Shown piece after piece: positions 7,844-16,494 of a stretch of 47,904 bases of DNA (the first letter of the stretch is position 1; each line of letters opens with the position of its first letter). Location: the NCBI GenBank assembly GCA_039944855.1, contig JBDUXZ010000025.1, positions 1-47,904 of the forward strand, read 5' to 3'. The notes beneath the pieces were generated by a model. It ran no database searches and had not been told where the DNA came from. It worked only from the letters and a program-made list of their open reading frames with translations. A program made the position numbers and the translations under genes. This DNA is from Rhodothermales bacterium. GTDB lineage: Bacteria > Bacteroidota > Rhodothermia > Rhodothermales > JANQRZ01.

Positions 7844-8359
7844 TCAAAAGATGACGCCGACGCGGGCCGGCACGATCAGCGCCGTCCGCGACTCGCCGAT
7901 CACGAGCGCCGGGTCGATCTCGACGTACAGCGACGACTCGTTGAGCGGGCGCACCCAGCCGAGGCCGAGGTGGAGCGCCGGCCCGCCCTCCGCGTTCGAG
8001 TCGCCGAGGGGGAAGTAGCCGCCGAAGCCGCCGATGAGGTAGCGCGCCCACTGCGGCGAGCGCGGGAGCGTGACGATGCCCGAGACCTGCGGGTTGAAGA
8101 GGTAGTTCGCGTCGTCGCGCCCGCCGAGGAGGAAGCCTGCGAACCCGGCGCCGACGGCCACCGAGAAGTCGGCGTTGATGGGGAACGAGGCACGGCCCCG
8201 GACGCCGAGGCCGAACCCGTCGTCGAGCACGTCGCCGCTGGCGAGGGAGAGGAGGGCGTCGAAGCCGGCGCCGAAGCGGGGGTTGAGGCCGCCGCGTTGC
8301 GCCGTGGCGGAGGAGGCGAAGAGGCAGGCGAGGAGGACGAGGGAGGCGAGACGGAGCAT
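7844..8359 (-). CDS. Outer-membrane beta-barrel-like protein
   Basis: A 171-residue exported protein. It has a signal peptide (MLRLASLVLLACLFASSATAQ). A glycine-rich body follows with alternating short amphipathic strands (GFDALLSLASGDVLDDGFGLG, VAVGAGFAGFLLGG, LIGGFGGYFPLG, ALHLGLGWV), ending ARVGVIF. A terminal aromatic residue after alternating strands is typical of outer-membrane barrels of the OmpW or 'beta-barrel_2' kind; eight strands would fit the length. The ATG at 8359 is chosen because it begins the signal peptide; a codon 14 positions upstream adds Arg/Pro-rich residues. The ligand or role is unknown. Confidence 0.65.
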   Translation of the reverse strand: MLRLASLVLLACLFASSATAQRGGLNPRFGAGFDALLSLASGDVLDDGFGLGVRGRASFPINADFSVAVGAGFAGFLLGGRDDANYLFNPQVSGIVTLPRSPQWARYLIGGFGGYFPLGDSNAEGGPALHLGLGWVRPLNESSLYVEIDPALVIGESRTALIVPARVGVIF

Positions 8360-8600
8360 GGAGTCGGCGGGGTGGCGGGGTCGGAAACGGAGAGCGGCCA
8401 TCGGAGAGGGGCGGCCGGCGGTGCGACTCGGTAGCCGCGCGCCGGGCCGCCAAAGTTACTCACGGGCCGGCCGAAGCAGGACAGAGCTGGCTCCGCTGTC
8501 GTTTCTTTGGAGGACGTTGAAGCTGCCGCAAACCCTCGCAACCGGCGCTGCACCGCGTTCGTACCCCCTTGCGTCCCTTGTCCATCCCACGCCCTGTGCC

Positions 8601-8945
8601 ATGGAATTTTTCGAGTTCGTGCTCGTCATCTCGCTAACCGTCGGTCTGCCGATTACCATCCTGAAGATGGTGATGGAGTACAAGAAGTCCCAGCTCGAGG
8701 CTGTGCGGGGAAAGGGCGACGCTGCCGGCGTCACGGCCGGTGAACTGAAGCGGATGCTCGCCGAGGTCGTACGCGAGGCGAACGCGCCGCTCGTGGGGCG
8801 GATCGAGGAGTTGGAGCACCGCGCCGACATCGCACCCCCCGGGGGCGACCGTTATCTCGACGCCGAGGCGGGGTTCGGGGAAGACGCGGAGTTCGATGCG
8901 GAGGCGGAGGTGGAGCGGACGCTCGGCCGTCGGCTCCGAGGGTAG
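8601..8945 (+). CDS. Small single-pass membrane protein, PspB-like layout
   Basis: A 114-residue protein. One N-terminal membrane helix (residues 4-24, FEFVLVISLTVGLPITILKM) is followed by a charged cytoplasmic part with LKRMLAEVV and VGRIEELEHRAD, which could form a short coiled coil, and an acidic tail. The helix-then-charged-coil plan is that of phage-shock protein B, but similarity is by layout only. A TTTCTTTGG word at about 8500 might be its promoter, 90 nt upstream. The next gene begins 4 nt after its stop, so the two are probably one transcript. Confidence 0.55.
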   Translation: MEFFEFVLVISLTVGLPITILKMVMEYKKSQLEAVRGKGDAAGVTAGELKRMLAEVVREANAPLVGRIEELEHRADIAPPGGDRYLDAEAGFGEDAEFDAEAEVERTLGRRLRG

Positions 8946-8949
8946 CCCG

Positions 8950-9228
8950 GTGAAGCTGGACCGCGACGACGCCTTCTGGAAAGCGCTCGCCGAGCGCCCG
9001 TGGCGCCGCGTGAAGTGGCGGCGCTCCGACGGCGATCCCCCGAGCGAGCGCTGCATCGCGTACGATCTCCCGATCCACCGCAAGGGCACGTACTACCTCC
9101 GGCCCGCCTACACCGACGGCGAAGCGTGGCTGTGCCAGCAGGCCTACGACGAGATGGTCCGCCGCACCGCCGGCCACCGGCCTAGCCGGCGCTACAGTCA
9201 GCCCCCGGACGACGGCCCCGGCGCGTAA
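8950..9228 (+). CDS. Small hypothetical basic protein, 92 aa
   Basis: It starts with GTG at 8950, 4 nt after the upstream stop, giving an initial VKLDRDDAFWKALAERPW. The protein is soluble, rich in Arg and Trp, and predicted alpha/beta; I know no family for it. The stretch IHRKGTYYLRPAYTDGEAW could be a beta hairpin. An alternative upstream start at 8896 would overlap the preceding gene by about 50 nt in another frame and adds only Arg-rich residues. The tight spacing suggests coupling to the membrane protein before it. Confidence 0.5.
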   Translation: MKLDRDDAFWKALAERPWRRVKWRRSDGDPPSERCIAYDLPIHRKGTYYLRPAYTDGEAWLCQQAYDEMVRRTAGHRPSRRYSQPPDDGPGA

Positions 9229-9395
9229 CGACGGGCGCCCCCGGGGCGCGGCAGTGCACTACGGCGGCCCATTTTGGCGTTGGTACGGAGGGGGATGGTC
9301 TGAACCAATCGGCCCGTCGGCACGTTCAGCCTCTCTCCTCTGCACTCCAGCATCCGGCTCGCGCCGGTCTCATCCACGCTGCCCTCCGTACCTCG

Positions 9396-10817
9396 ATGCT
9401 TTCCAACGGCGCGCTTCGCTCGCTCGCTCTCCTCCTCTTCGTCCTCTTCCCGTCCCTCGCCCTCGCCCAGACCCCGCGCGTCGAGTTCGTATGGTCGGGC
9501 GCGCTCCAGCCAACGTCGATCCGCATCGTCGCCGGGCTCTCAGGGACGGCGGACAGCGTCCGCGTCGCGCTCGCCGGCGGAGGGGAGTTCGAGCGCGACG
9601 TGTATTACTCCGGCTACCGCCCCGTCGACGAGGCCAGCCGCACGGTCGCGTTCGAGATCGAGGCGCTCGAGCCGGACTCCGTCTACGGCTACGCCGTAGA
9701 GGTCGACGGCGTGCTCGACACGCTGAAGGTGGGGACGTTCCGCACACCGCCGGAGGGGCCGTTCTCCTTCACCGTGATCGCCGGAGGCTGCGCGACGACG
9801 GGCTCCGACCGCCCCATCTTCGACGTGATCCGCCGGCAGGAGCCGCTGTTCTTCCTCCACGTCGGCGACTTCCACTACGAGAACCTCGACTCCGAAGACC
9901 CGGACGTGTACCGCCAGGCTTACCGCGACGTCCTCGCCTCCCGGTCGCAGGCCGCGCTCTACCGCAGCACGCCGATCGCGTACATGTGGGACGACCACGA
10001 CTACGGCCCCAACAACAGCGACCGGTTCGCGCCGGGGCAGGAAGCCGCGCGCGAGGCGTACCGCACGATGATCCCGCACTACCCCCTCGCAGCGGGGCTC
10101 GGCAACGTACCCATCTTCCAGTCCTTCACGGTGGGTCGTCTCCGCTTCATCCTGACCGACCTCCGCTCGTCGCGACGCCCGCACCACCGCCTCTTCGACC
10201 GCGTTCCGACGATGATGGGGGAGCGGCAGAAGGACTGGTTCGAGCAGGAGCTCCTTCGTGCGAAGGAGGACGGCCAGGTCGTCGTATGGGTCAGCACGGT
10301 GCCGTGGATCTACCGCGCCAACCCCCGGAGCGACTCGTGGGGCGGCTACGCCGAGGAGCGGGAGGACATCGCCAACTTCCTCAAGGAGCACGAGATCGAC
10401 GACATCTTCATCATGGGCGGCGACGCCCACATGGTGGCGATGGACGACGGCTCCAACAGCGATTTCTCCACCGGGGGCGACGGCGTCCCGATCCCCGTGA
10501 TCCAGTCCGCGCCGCTCGATCAGGCGGGCTCGGAAAAGGGCGGCCCGTACAGCGAGGGCGCCTATCCGGGCCCCACCGTCTTCCCGCCGCACAACGGGCA
10601 GTGGACGCTGATGGAGGTGGAGGACGACGGAGCCAACGCCGTCTGCGTCCGCTGGACCGGCTACCGCACGCGGTGGGACCGGCCGAGCTCGCGCCCGCTC
10701 GTGGAGATGAGCCGGTGCTTTGACGTGCCCACCCCCGAAGAGGTGAGCGCGAGGCGGAACGACGCCGGCGATACCGCTTCGCCCAAATCAGCGCAGACTG
10801 TGGAGGGGGGGCAGTGA
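9396..10817 (+). CDS. PhoD-like alkaline phosphatase D family protein (copy 1)
   Basis: A 473-residue exported metallophosphatase. A Sec signal peptide (LLLFVLFPSLALAQ) is followed by an N-terminal beta-sandwich (residues 28-115) and a PhoD-like calcineurin-type domain. Metal-binding stations visible: FFLHVGDFHYENL, AYMWDDHDYGPNN and FIMGGDAHMVAMDD. The family hydrolyses phosphomonoesters or diesters outside the cytoplasm with Ca/Fe-type metals; which substrate is used here is unknown. Its stop overlaps the ATG of the next gene by one base (TGATG), so the two paralogues are translationally coupled. Confidence 0.85.
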   Translation: MLSNGALRSLALLLFVLFPSLALAQTPRVEFVWSGALQPTSIRIVAGLSGTADSVRVALAGGGEFERDVYYSGYRPVDEASRTVAFEIEALEPDSVYGYAVEVDGVLDTLKVGTFRTPPEGPFSFTVIAGGCATTGSDRPIFDVIRRQEPLFFLHVGDFHYENLDSEDPDVYRQAYRDVLASRSQAALYRSTPIAYMWDDHDYGPNNSDRFAPGQEAAREAYRTMIPHYPLAAGLGNVPIFQSFTVGRLRFILTDLRSSRRPHHRLFDRVPTMMGERQKDWFEQELLRAKEDGQVVVWVSTVPWIYRANPRSDSWGGYAEEREDIANFLKEHEIDDIFIMGGDAHMVAMDDGSNSDFSTGGDGVPIPVIQSAPLDQAGSEKGGPYSEGAYPGPTVFPPHNGQWTLMEVEDDGANAVCVRWTGYRTRWDRPSSRPLVEMSRCFDVPTPEEVSARRNDAGDTASPKSAQTVEGGQ

Positions 10818-12268
10818 TGCGGAGGCGTGGGATCGTGTTGACCGTCTGTCTCGTGGCCCTCGTGTGGACCGGGTGCCGCGAGGCGGCGCCCGGCGCCCGG
10901 CTCGCGCTGATGGAGACCGTGCCGCCCGCTGGCTTCGTCTGGTCCGGCGCCCTCACGCCGACCTCGATCCGCATCGTCGCCGGGTTGTGGTCGAGCGGGC
11001 CCGTCCGCCTCGTCGTGCGGCCCGACGCCGATACGCTGGCAACGGCGCGGTCGGAGCCGTTCACGGTCGCGGACGGTGGGCGCGTCGTCACGGCCCACGT
11101 CGAAGGGCTGACGCCGGGGGTGCGCTATGCCTACGCCTTCGAGTCGGGCGAGGAGACGTTGCGCGAGGGGAGGTTCCGCACGCCGGAGGATGGTCCGTTC
11201 TCGTTCGACGTCGCGATTGGCGGGTGCTCGCTCACTGGGTCCGATCAGCCCGTGTACGATGTCATCCGCGAGAGCGAGCCGCTGTTCTTCCTCCACGTCG
11301 GCGACATGTTCTACGAGGACATCGCGGTGAACAGCGCGGGGTTTTATCGGCGGGCGTTCGGTCGCGTCCTCCGCTCGCCCCGGCAGGCCGCGCTCTACCG
11401 CTCCACGCCGATCGTCTACGTCTGGGACGACCACGACTTCGGCCCGAACAACAGCGACCGGATCGCGCCAGGGCAGGAGGCCGCGCGCGAGACGTACGAC
11501 GCGCTCGTCCCACACTACCCGCTCCCCGGCGGGCCGATCTACCAGGCGTTCTCGGTCGGCCGCGTCCGCTTCATCGTGACCGACCTCCGCTCGCCCCGCG
11601 ACCCCGTGGACTTCGGCGAGCCGGGCGGGCGGACGACGATGGGCGCGGAGCAAAAGGCGTGGTTCAAGCGCCAGCTCCTCGACGCGAACGGCCGCTACCC
11701 CGTCATCGTCTGGGTCAGTACGGTCCCGTGGATCGCCCCGCCCTCGCCGAGGTCCGACACGTGGGGTGGCTTCCCGCAGGAGCGCCGCGAGATCGCCGAT
11801 TTCTTGAAGGACAACGGGGTCGAAGGCCTCGTCATCGTCGCCGGCGACGCGCACATGGTAGCGATGGACGACGGTACGAACAGCGACTACGCCTCGGGCG
11901 GCGGGGCACCGATTCCGGTGATCCAGGCCGCGCCGCTCGACCAGACGGGCTCGACGAAGGGCGGGCCGTACAGCGAGGGCGAATACCCCAACCCGTCCGT
12001 GCTGCCGCCGCACCCCGGCCAGTGGGTCGAGATGGCCGTGACGGATGACGGCGGGCTGGAGGTCTGCGTCGAGTGGACGGGCTACCGGACCGACGCGGGC
12101 TCGACCGATACGGAAACGCTCGTCACGTGGGGCCGCTGCTTCGAGGCGTCGATCCCGCCGCCTCCGCTCTTCCGCGACCTCGCCGACTCGACGGCGACGG
12201 CCCTCGACACGCTCGTCCTCGCCCCGCCACCGCCGACCGTCACCCTCACATCGGGCACGGCGGACTGA
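10817..12268 (+). CDS. PhoD-like phosphatase lipoprotein (copy 2)
   Basis: 483 residues, a clear paralogue of the preceding gene. Shared stations: FVWSGALTPTSIRIVAGL, FFLHVGDMFYED, VYVWDDHDFGPNNSDR and VIVAGDAHMVAMDDGTNSD. The N-terminus is a lipoprotein signal (VALVWTGC, lipid Cys near 20) instead of a cleavable Sec signal, so this copy is probably membrane anchored while copy 1 is soluble or secreted. The C-terminus has a proline-rich tail (PPPLFRDL and LAPPPPTV) absent from copy 1. The ATG at 10817 lies in the TGATG overlap. The pair probably arose by tandem duplication followed by relocalisation. Confidence 0.85.
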   Translation: MRRRGIVLTVCLVALVWTGCREAAPGARLALMETVPPAGFVWSGALTPTSIRIVAGLWSSGPVRLVVRPDADTLATARSEPFTVADGGRVVTAHVEGLTPGVRYAYAFESGEETLREGRFRTPEDGPFSFDVAIGGCSLTGSDQPVYDVIRESEPLFFLHVGDMFYEDIAVNSAGFYRRAFGRVLRSPRQAALYRSTPIVYVWDDHDFGPNNSDRIAPGQEAARETYDALVPHYPLPGGPIYQAFSVGRVRFIVTDLRSPRDPVDFGEPGGRTTMGAEQKAWFKRQLLDANGRYPVIVWVSTVPWIAPPSPRSDTWGGFPQERREIADFLKDNGVEGLVIVAGDAHMVAMDDGTNSDYASGGGAPIPVIQAAPLDQTGSTKGGPYSEGEYPNPSVLPPHPGQWVEMAVTDDGGLEVCVEWTGYRTDAGSTDTETLVTWGRCFEASIPPPPLFRDLADSTATALDTLVLAPPPPTVTLTSGTAD

Positions 12269-12274
12269 CGCCGA

Positions 12275-12820
12275 TTACGCGGGAGCTTGGTTGAGCGCGC
12301 GCACCGTGCGGCCGAGTTGGTGGAGGTGATGCTCGATGTGCGCTTCGAGAAAGCGGAGCGTCTGCGCCGTCGTGAGCGGCCCGCCGACGGGGTGCATAAC
12401 GAGGGCCTCCGTCTCTAGCTCGGGCGGGAACGTGGCGATGATCTCGTGCCAGCGCTCGCCGGCTGCCTGCCAGTCGCGGCGGAGCACGTCGTACGGTACG
12501 GCACCCGTCGGGGCGATCGCCTCGACGCCCTTGGGGATCTTGAACTGGGCGGGCGTCCGCATCGCCTGAATCAGCCCCTCCACGGACCGCTCTGACGGCT
12601 CGCCGAAGCGCCGCCGGTCGTCCCCCTTTTCGAGCTGCCGGGCGGTGATGTGGGCGAATCCGCGCTCGGAGATCAGCAGGTGCTCGCCGATCTGGAGCGG
12701 CGACCACGCCGCCTGCGAGGGCGCACGGTCGCGCTGCTCGGGAGGGACCGATTCGAGCCCGGCGAGAAACTCGGCGCGGCGGTTGTCGAGAGCGGCGAGG
12801 AGGCGGGGCAGTTCGGGCAT
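12275..12820 (-). CDS. DinB/YfiT-like four-helix protein
   Basis: A 181-residue cytoplasmic protein of the DinB superfamily (DinB_2-like). It opens with LPRLLAALDNRRAEFLAGL and has WSPLQIGEHLL, where H47 is the first putative metal ligand. A C-terminal HIEHHLHQLGR (H161-H167) carries the remaining ligands. Members are metal-dependent thiol-linked transferases or hydrolases; the specific reaction cannot be inferred. It converges with the phosphatase operon with only 6 nt between the stops. The 269-bp upstream region holds the inverted repeats at 12876-13063. Confidence 0.8.
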   Translation of the reverse strand: MPELPRLLAALDNRRAEFLAGLESVPPEQRDRAPSQAAWSPLQIGEHLLISERGFAHITARQLEKGDDRRRFGEPSERSVEGLIQAMRTPAQFKIPKGVEAIAPTGAVPYDVLRRDWQAAGERWHEIIATFPPELETEALVMHPVGGPLTTAQTLRFLEAHIEHHLHQLGRTVRALNQAPA

Positions 12821-12875
12821 CGGGGTGTGGGGCAGTGGCGGGAGACGAGCCGAGAAGCTACGGCACTTGCCACCC

Positions 12876-12985
12876 TGTCATCCTGAACGGACGTGAAGGA
12901 TCTCCACGTGAGCATTCCACACGTCAGCGTCGGTTCGATGGCTTGCGAGATCGGCGTTGAGATCCTTCGCAAGCTCAGGATGACA
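12876..12985. repeat. Long imperfect inverted repeat, dispersed type
   Basis: The left arm starts TGTCATCCTGAAC and ends GAAGGATCTC (12876-12904). The right arm reads GAGATCCTTCGCAAGC then TCAGGATGACA (about 12959-12985) and is its reverse complement apart from the middle bases. The words TGTCATCCTGA and GAAGGATCTC are familiar from dispersed repeats in many genomes. It lies between a divergent gene start (12820) and a gene end (13090). Confidence 0.6.
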
Positions 12986-13033
12986 CGTCTGGGGAGAATG
13001 CGCTCGCCCTGCCGTCGGTCTGCTCGACCCTCG

Positions 13034-13063
13034 GGAGATTGCTTCGCTTCGCTCGCAATGACA
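13034..13063. repeat. Short self-complementary dispersed repeat
   Basis: GAGATTGCTTCGCTTCGCTC followed by GCAATGACA: ATTGC and GCAAT pair across a 12-nt loop. It follows the inverted repeat above by about 50 bp. This word also occurs as a repeat in unrelated genomes, by recollection. Confidence 0.5.
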
Positions 13064-13089
13064 ACCCCTCTATAGGTGTACGCGGCGGC

Positions 13090-15219
13090 TCAGCTCCGCA
13101 CGGCGCGGATCAAGAACGCCTCGCCGTCCAGCTCGACGAGCACGTCTTCGTCGAAGGTGAGGTACACGACCGACTCTTCGGGCAGTTGGCGAGCTAGCTC
13201 GAAGTACGCGTCCGAGAACTGCTCGATCTCGCGGGCGTCGCCCGGCTCCGTCTCCAGCAAGCCGGCGTCGATCCAGAGGGTGCCGCGCTGGTAGAACGCC
13301 CGCGTGCCGACGGTCTGCACCGTCGAGACCTCGCGGCGTCCGCCGTCGGCGCCGTAGAACACGGTTGAGGACGGGGCCTGCGCCTTCGCGGCGAGGTCGG
13401 CGCGCATCGAGCGCTGCCCGACGCCGTCGGCACCGCTGACGGATTCGAGCTGCATGAGGTCGTCCTGTGCTCGCTGCACCTGCACGTTGCCGGCGGCGAA
13501 CGCACCTTCCTCTTCGGCGAGGAAGGAGGTGTACGGCGTGAGGATGCCGTAGCGCGTCGAGAGCGCGACGAGTTCGTCGACGAGTTCCTCGTTCTGCCCG
13601 TTGAGGTCGATCTGCTCCAGCAGGTCGGCGACGCGGCGCGAGGCCCAGAGCGGCTCGATGAAGCTGTGGCGTGCGCGGTCGCCCTCGGCGGCGAGGTCGG
13701 CGCGGAACGTCATCGTGTGCGTGTCGTCGCCCGCGCGGCCGGTGAGGCGGACGGTCACGTCGCCGCCGCGCGTGTAGCGCCCGGCCCACACGACCTGGCT
13801 GCCTTCGAACAGATCGGGGAGGGCGCGGGGGTAGGCCCGGTTCACGCGCGTCCCGTCGAAGGCGATCTCGAGGCCGGAGAGGACGGGGCTCGTGAGCCGG
13901 GTGTAGAGCGCGGCGACGCTGGCTTCGAGGTCGTCCTCGGGGCGGACGTACTCCGTCGTGCCGCCGCTCGTCGCGGCGAGCCGTTCGAGCAGGCGGGCGT
14001 TGACGTCGTAGCCGACGCCGAAGGAGAAGATGCGGGCGTGCGCGCCGTTCGCCCGGTCGGCGTTCGCAGCGATGGCCCCTTCGCCCTGCTCGCCGGCCGT
14101 CGGGAGCCCGTCGGTGAGGAAGAGGACGTAGGCGGGCCGCCCGTCGTCGCCGAGCAGGCCGAGCGCTTCGGTGAGCGCGCCGTCGATGTTCGTGCTGCCG
14201 CCGGGGCGGAGGCCGTCGACGTAGTCGAGCGCGGCGCGCCGCGTCTCCGGCGAATACCGTTGCAATTCCGGCTCGAACGTCTCCACGCGGTCGTCGTAGG
14301 CGACGACGTTGAAGAGGTCGTCGTCGCCGAGGTTGTCGAGCACGAACGAGAGCGCGTCCTTCGCCTGCTCCATCTTGCGCCCGGCCATCGAGCCCGAGCG
14401 GTCGATCACGAAGACGACGGTTTTTGGGAGCGCCTGCTCCGCGACCTCGCGGACCTCGGGGCTGGCGAGGAGGAGGAAGTAGCCGTCCTGCGCGCCGCGC
14501 GGCCAGTGGCTGAGCAGCGTCGCGCTGACGGGGCCGTCGCTCGCGGGCTCGTAGATCAGGCGAAAGTCGCGCTCCAACCGCACGTCGTCGGCATTGAAGC
14601 GGACGCGCGTCCGGCCGCGCTCGCGCTCGATCTCGACGTCGTGCGACGGGCTGTAGACGGCCCCGGCCTCGCCCGTGATCGTGAGCCCGATGCGGAGCCG
14701 GCCGACGGCGTCCTGCTGCCGGGCGAGCCCGAACGGGTAGCTGAACGTGACGCGGTCGCCGTCGCGCGCCGCGACCTCGGTGTAGCGGAAGACGACCGTA
14801 CTCTCGCCGCGCGCGGGCACCGGAAACACGCTCGTCCGGTAGAGCCCGTAGCCGGCGTACTCCATCAGCGCCGGGTCGATCATGCGGCGGACGATCTCCT
14901 CGTAGCGCCGCCGGGCCTCGTCCTTCGGCAGCACCTCGCCCGTCAACTCCTGCCCGTCGACGAGCAGCACAAGGTCCTGCACCGCGGCGTCCGGCGGGAT
15001 CGGAAACAGGAACTCCGTCTCGACCGGACGCTCGTTCGGGTTGAAGAGCGTCTGCCGGACCGTGACCTCGGCCACCTGATCCACGATCCGCCCGTCGATC
15101 TCAAGGGATGCCATCTCGACGGGCCGGTCCGTGACGGGGACGGGGCGCGGCGGGACGATGATCTGCGCCGTGGCCGGCAGCGAGAGGAGCGAGAGCAGGA
15201 CGAACGGGAGTAGGCGCAT
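13090..15219 (-). CDS. VIT and von Willebrand A domain protein, secreted
   Basis: 709 residues. Signal peptide 1-19 (LLSLPATAQ). VIT domain about 30-150 (DGRIVDQVAEVTVRQTLFN, TEFLFPIPPDAAV, LPKDEARRRYEEI). A vWA domain from about 266 has an intact metal-ion-dependent adhesion site: DRSGSMAG at 273-280, GGSTNIDGAL, and FLTDGLPT. The C-terminal third is unassigned. The architecture is that of inter-alpha-trypsin-inhibitor heavy-chain-like bacterial proteins, presumed to bind proteins at the cell surface or in the periplasm. It is much larger than the small ORF that lies upstream on the same strand (15280-15477). Confidence 0.85.
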   Translation of the reverse strand: MRLLPFVLLSLLSLPATAQIIVPPRPVPVTDRPVEMASLEIDGRIVDQVAEVTVRQTLFNPNERPVETEFLFPIPPDAAVQDLVLLVDGQELTGEVLPKDEARRRYEEIVRRMIDPALMEYAGYGLYRTSVFPVPARGESTVVFRYTEVAARDGDRVTFSYPFGLARQQDAVGRLRIGLTITGEAGAVYSPSHDVEIERERGRTRVRFNADDVRLERDFRLIYEPASDGPVSATLLSHWPRGAQDGYFLLLASPEVREVAEQALPKTVVFVIDRSGSMAGRKMEQAKDALSFVLDNLGDDDLFNVVAYDDRVETFEPELQRYSPETRRAALDYVDGLRPGGSTNIDGALTEALGLLGDDGRPAYVLFLTDGLPTAGEQGEGAIAANADRANGAHARIFSFGVGYDVNARLLERLAATSGGTTEYVRPEDDLEASVAALYTRLTSPVLSGLEIAFDGTRVNRAYPRALPDLFEGSQVVWAGRYTRGGDVTVRLTGRAGDDTHTMTFRADLAAEGDRARHSFIEPLWASRRVADLLEQIDLNGQNEELVDELVALSTRYGILTPYTSFLAEEEGAFAAGNVQVQRAQDDLMQLESVSGADGVGQRSMRADLAAKAQAPSSTVFYGADGGRREVSTVQTVGTRAFYQRGTLWIDAGLLETEPGDAREIEQFSDAYFELARQLPEESVVYLTFDEDVLVELDGEAFLIRAVRS

Positions 15220-15279
15220 GAGCAGGAAGGCTGACCAGAGAGGACGGCCTTCATAACGCTTTCACGCACCGGGATATTG

Positions 15280-15477
15280 TCAGTGCTGCATTCGGGGCTG
15301 CTCGGGCGAAGGTTCGGGACTCGGGACTAGCTGGGGTGTGGATACGCGCTGCGCGTTCCGCAGCTCGGCGTCGAGTTCGAGGCAGCACGCGACGTAGCGC
15401 GTCCAGGCTTGAGGGTCACCGTTGAGCCACTCGGCGCGGGCGGCGCCGATGAGGTGGGGGAGCGAGGTGGAGGACAT
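15280..15477 (-). CDS. Possible small protein, 65 aa
   Basis: The frame from ATG 15477 reads MSSTSLPHLIGAARAEWLNG, then a helical stretch with two adjacent cysteines (YVACCLELDAELRNA) and a Pro/Glu-rich tail. It is the last part of a much longer open frame whose upstream portion is only the antisense of yggS, so only this segment is proposed. It lies 60 nt upstream of the VIT/vWA gene in the same direction. The helix resembles a short amphipathic coil; no family is known. Confidence 0.4.
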   Translation of the reverse strand: MSSTSLPHLIGAARAEWLNGDPQAWTRYVACCLELDAELRNAQRVSTPQLVPSPEPSPEQPRMQH

Positions 15478-15632
15478 GGCGTGAGGGGATAGGGAGGAGA
15501 GATACGCCGTTGTTTGCAAGGACCCTGCCGCGCCGCGTCCCCCGTTCGCACCGCACGGCGGCGTCCCTTCTCCGCCTCGGAATGGAGAAGAAACGTGCTC
15601 GGTCGGGGAAGAAATGCGTCCGCGGCCGCTCG

Positions 15633-15640
15633 TATTTTCT
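15633..15640 (+). promoter_or_regulatory. TATTTTCT -7 element before yggS
   Basis: TATTTTCT at 15633-15640, 30 nt before the ATG at 15671, fits the TAnnTTTG pattern. The leader is pyrimidine-rich with no Shine-Dalgarno sequence. Confidence 0.4.
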
Positions 15641-15670
15641 GCGGCCCCCTCTCGCTGCCCGTCCCTTCCC

Positions 15671-16420
15671 ATGCCCGACACTGACGTAGCTGCCCTGGTC
15701 TCCGACATCCGCCGCCGGGCCGATGAGGCCCGCGACCGCATCGCCGCCGCCTGCGACCGCGCCGGGCGTGACCCGGGCGCCGTCCGCCTCGTCGCCGTGA
15801 GCAAGACGTTCCCCATCGAAGTGGTGCAGGCGGGGATCGAGGCGGGGCTGACCGACTTCGGCGAGAACCGAGTGCAGGAGCTGGAAGAGAAGGCGGGCGC
15901 GATCCCCGGTGCCGTGAGCGGGGGCGCGATCCGCTGGCACCTCATCGGCCCGCTCCAGCGCAACAAGGCCAAAAAGACGCTCGAACACGCCGACCTCTTC
16001 CACGCGCTCGACAGCGACCGGCTCGCGAAAGAGCTCGACAAACGCGCCGCCGACGCCGAGCGCGTCTTCCCGTGCTTCGTCCAGGTCAACGTCTCCGACG
16101 AGGACACGAAGTCCGGCCTCGCGCCCGCCGACGTCCACGCCTTCCTCGACCGGCTCGCCGCATTCGAGCACCTCCGCATCGTCGGGCTGATGACGCTCGC
16201 CGAGCCCGTCGACACGGAGGACGATTTGGAGACCGTCGTCCGGCCGCAGTTCCGCCGGCTCCGCACGCTCGCCGAGACGTACGATGCGAGCGCGAACCCG
16301 CACGTCGACCTCCGCCGCTTGTCGATGGGGATGAGCGGGGATTTCGAGGTGGCCGTCGAGGAGGGCGCGACGGACGTGCGGCTCGGCTCGGCCCTCTTCG
16401 GGGAGCGGCCGATAGGCTGA
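15671..16420 (+). CDS. yggS: YggS/PLPBP family pyridoxal-phosphate homeostasis protein
   Basis: A 249-residue TIM-barrel protein of the alanine racemase-like fold III. The PLP-binding Lys is K45 in VRLVAVSKTFP. Other family stations: LTDFGENRVQEL, WHLIGPLQRNKAK, FVQVNVSDEDTKSGL, VGLMTLAEP and the closing LSMGMSGDFEVAVEEGAT with VRLGSALFGER. The protein buffers pyridoxal phosphate and has no known catalytic activity. It is followed by a small membrane gene and divIVA, as in the ylm/divIVA neighbourhoods of Gram-positive bacteria. Confidence 0.93.
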   Translation: MPDTDVAALVSDIRRRADEARDRIAAACDRAGRDPGAVRLVAVSKTFPIEVVQAGIEAGLTDFGENRVQELEEKAGAIPGAVSGGAIRWHLIGPLQRNKAKKTLEHADLFHALDSDRLAKELDKRAADAERVFPCFVQVNVSDEDTKSGLAPADVHAFLDRLAAFEHLRIVGLMTLAEPVDTEDDLETVVRPQFRRLRTLAETYDASANPHVDLRRLSMGMSGDFEVAVEEGATDVRLGSALFGERPIG

Positions 16421-16479
16421 CGGGGCCGGACGCCCCGAGCCCGTACGTGGCGCGGCCCGATCCACGCTCGCTTCCAGTG

Positions 16480-16487
16480 TATCTTTA
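16480..16487 (+). promoter_or_regulatory. TATCTTTA -7 element, nearly leaderless gene
   Basis: TATCTTTA ends 8 nt before the ATG at 16495. If used, transcription would start within a few bases of the start codon, giving a leaderless or nearly leaderless mRNA for the small membrane protein and divIVA. Confidence 0.4.
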
Positions 16488-16494
16488 CCTGCGT

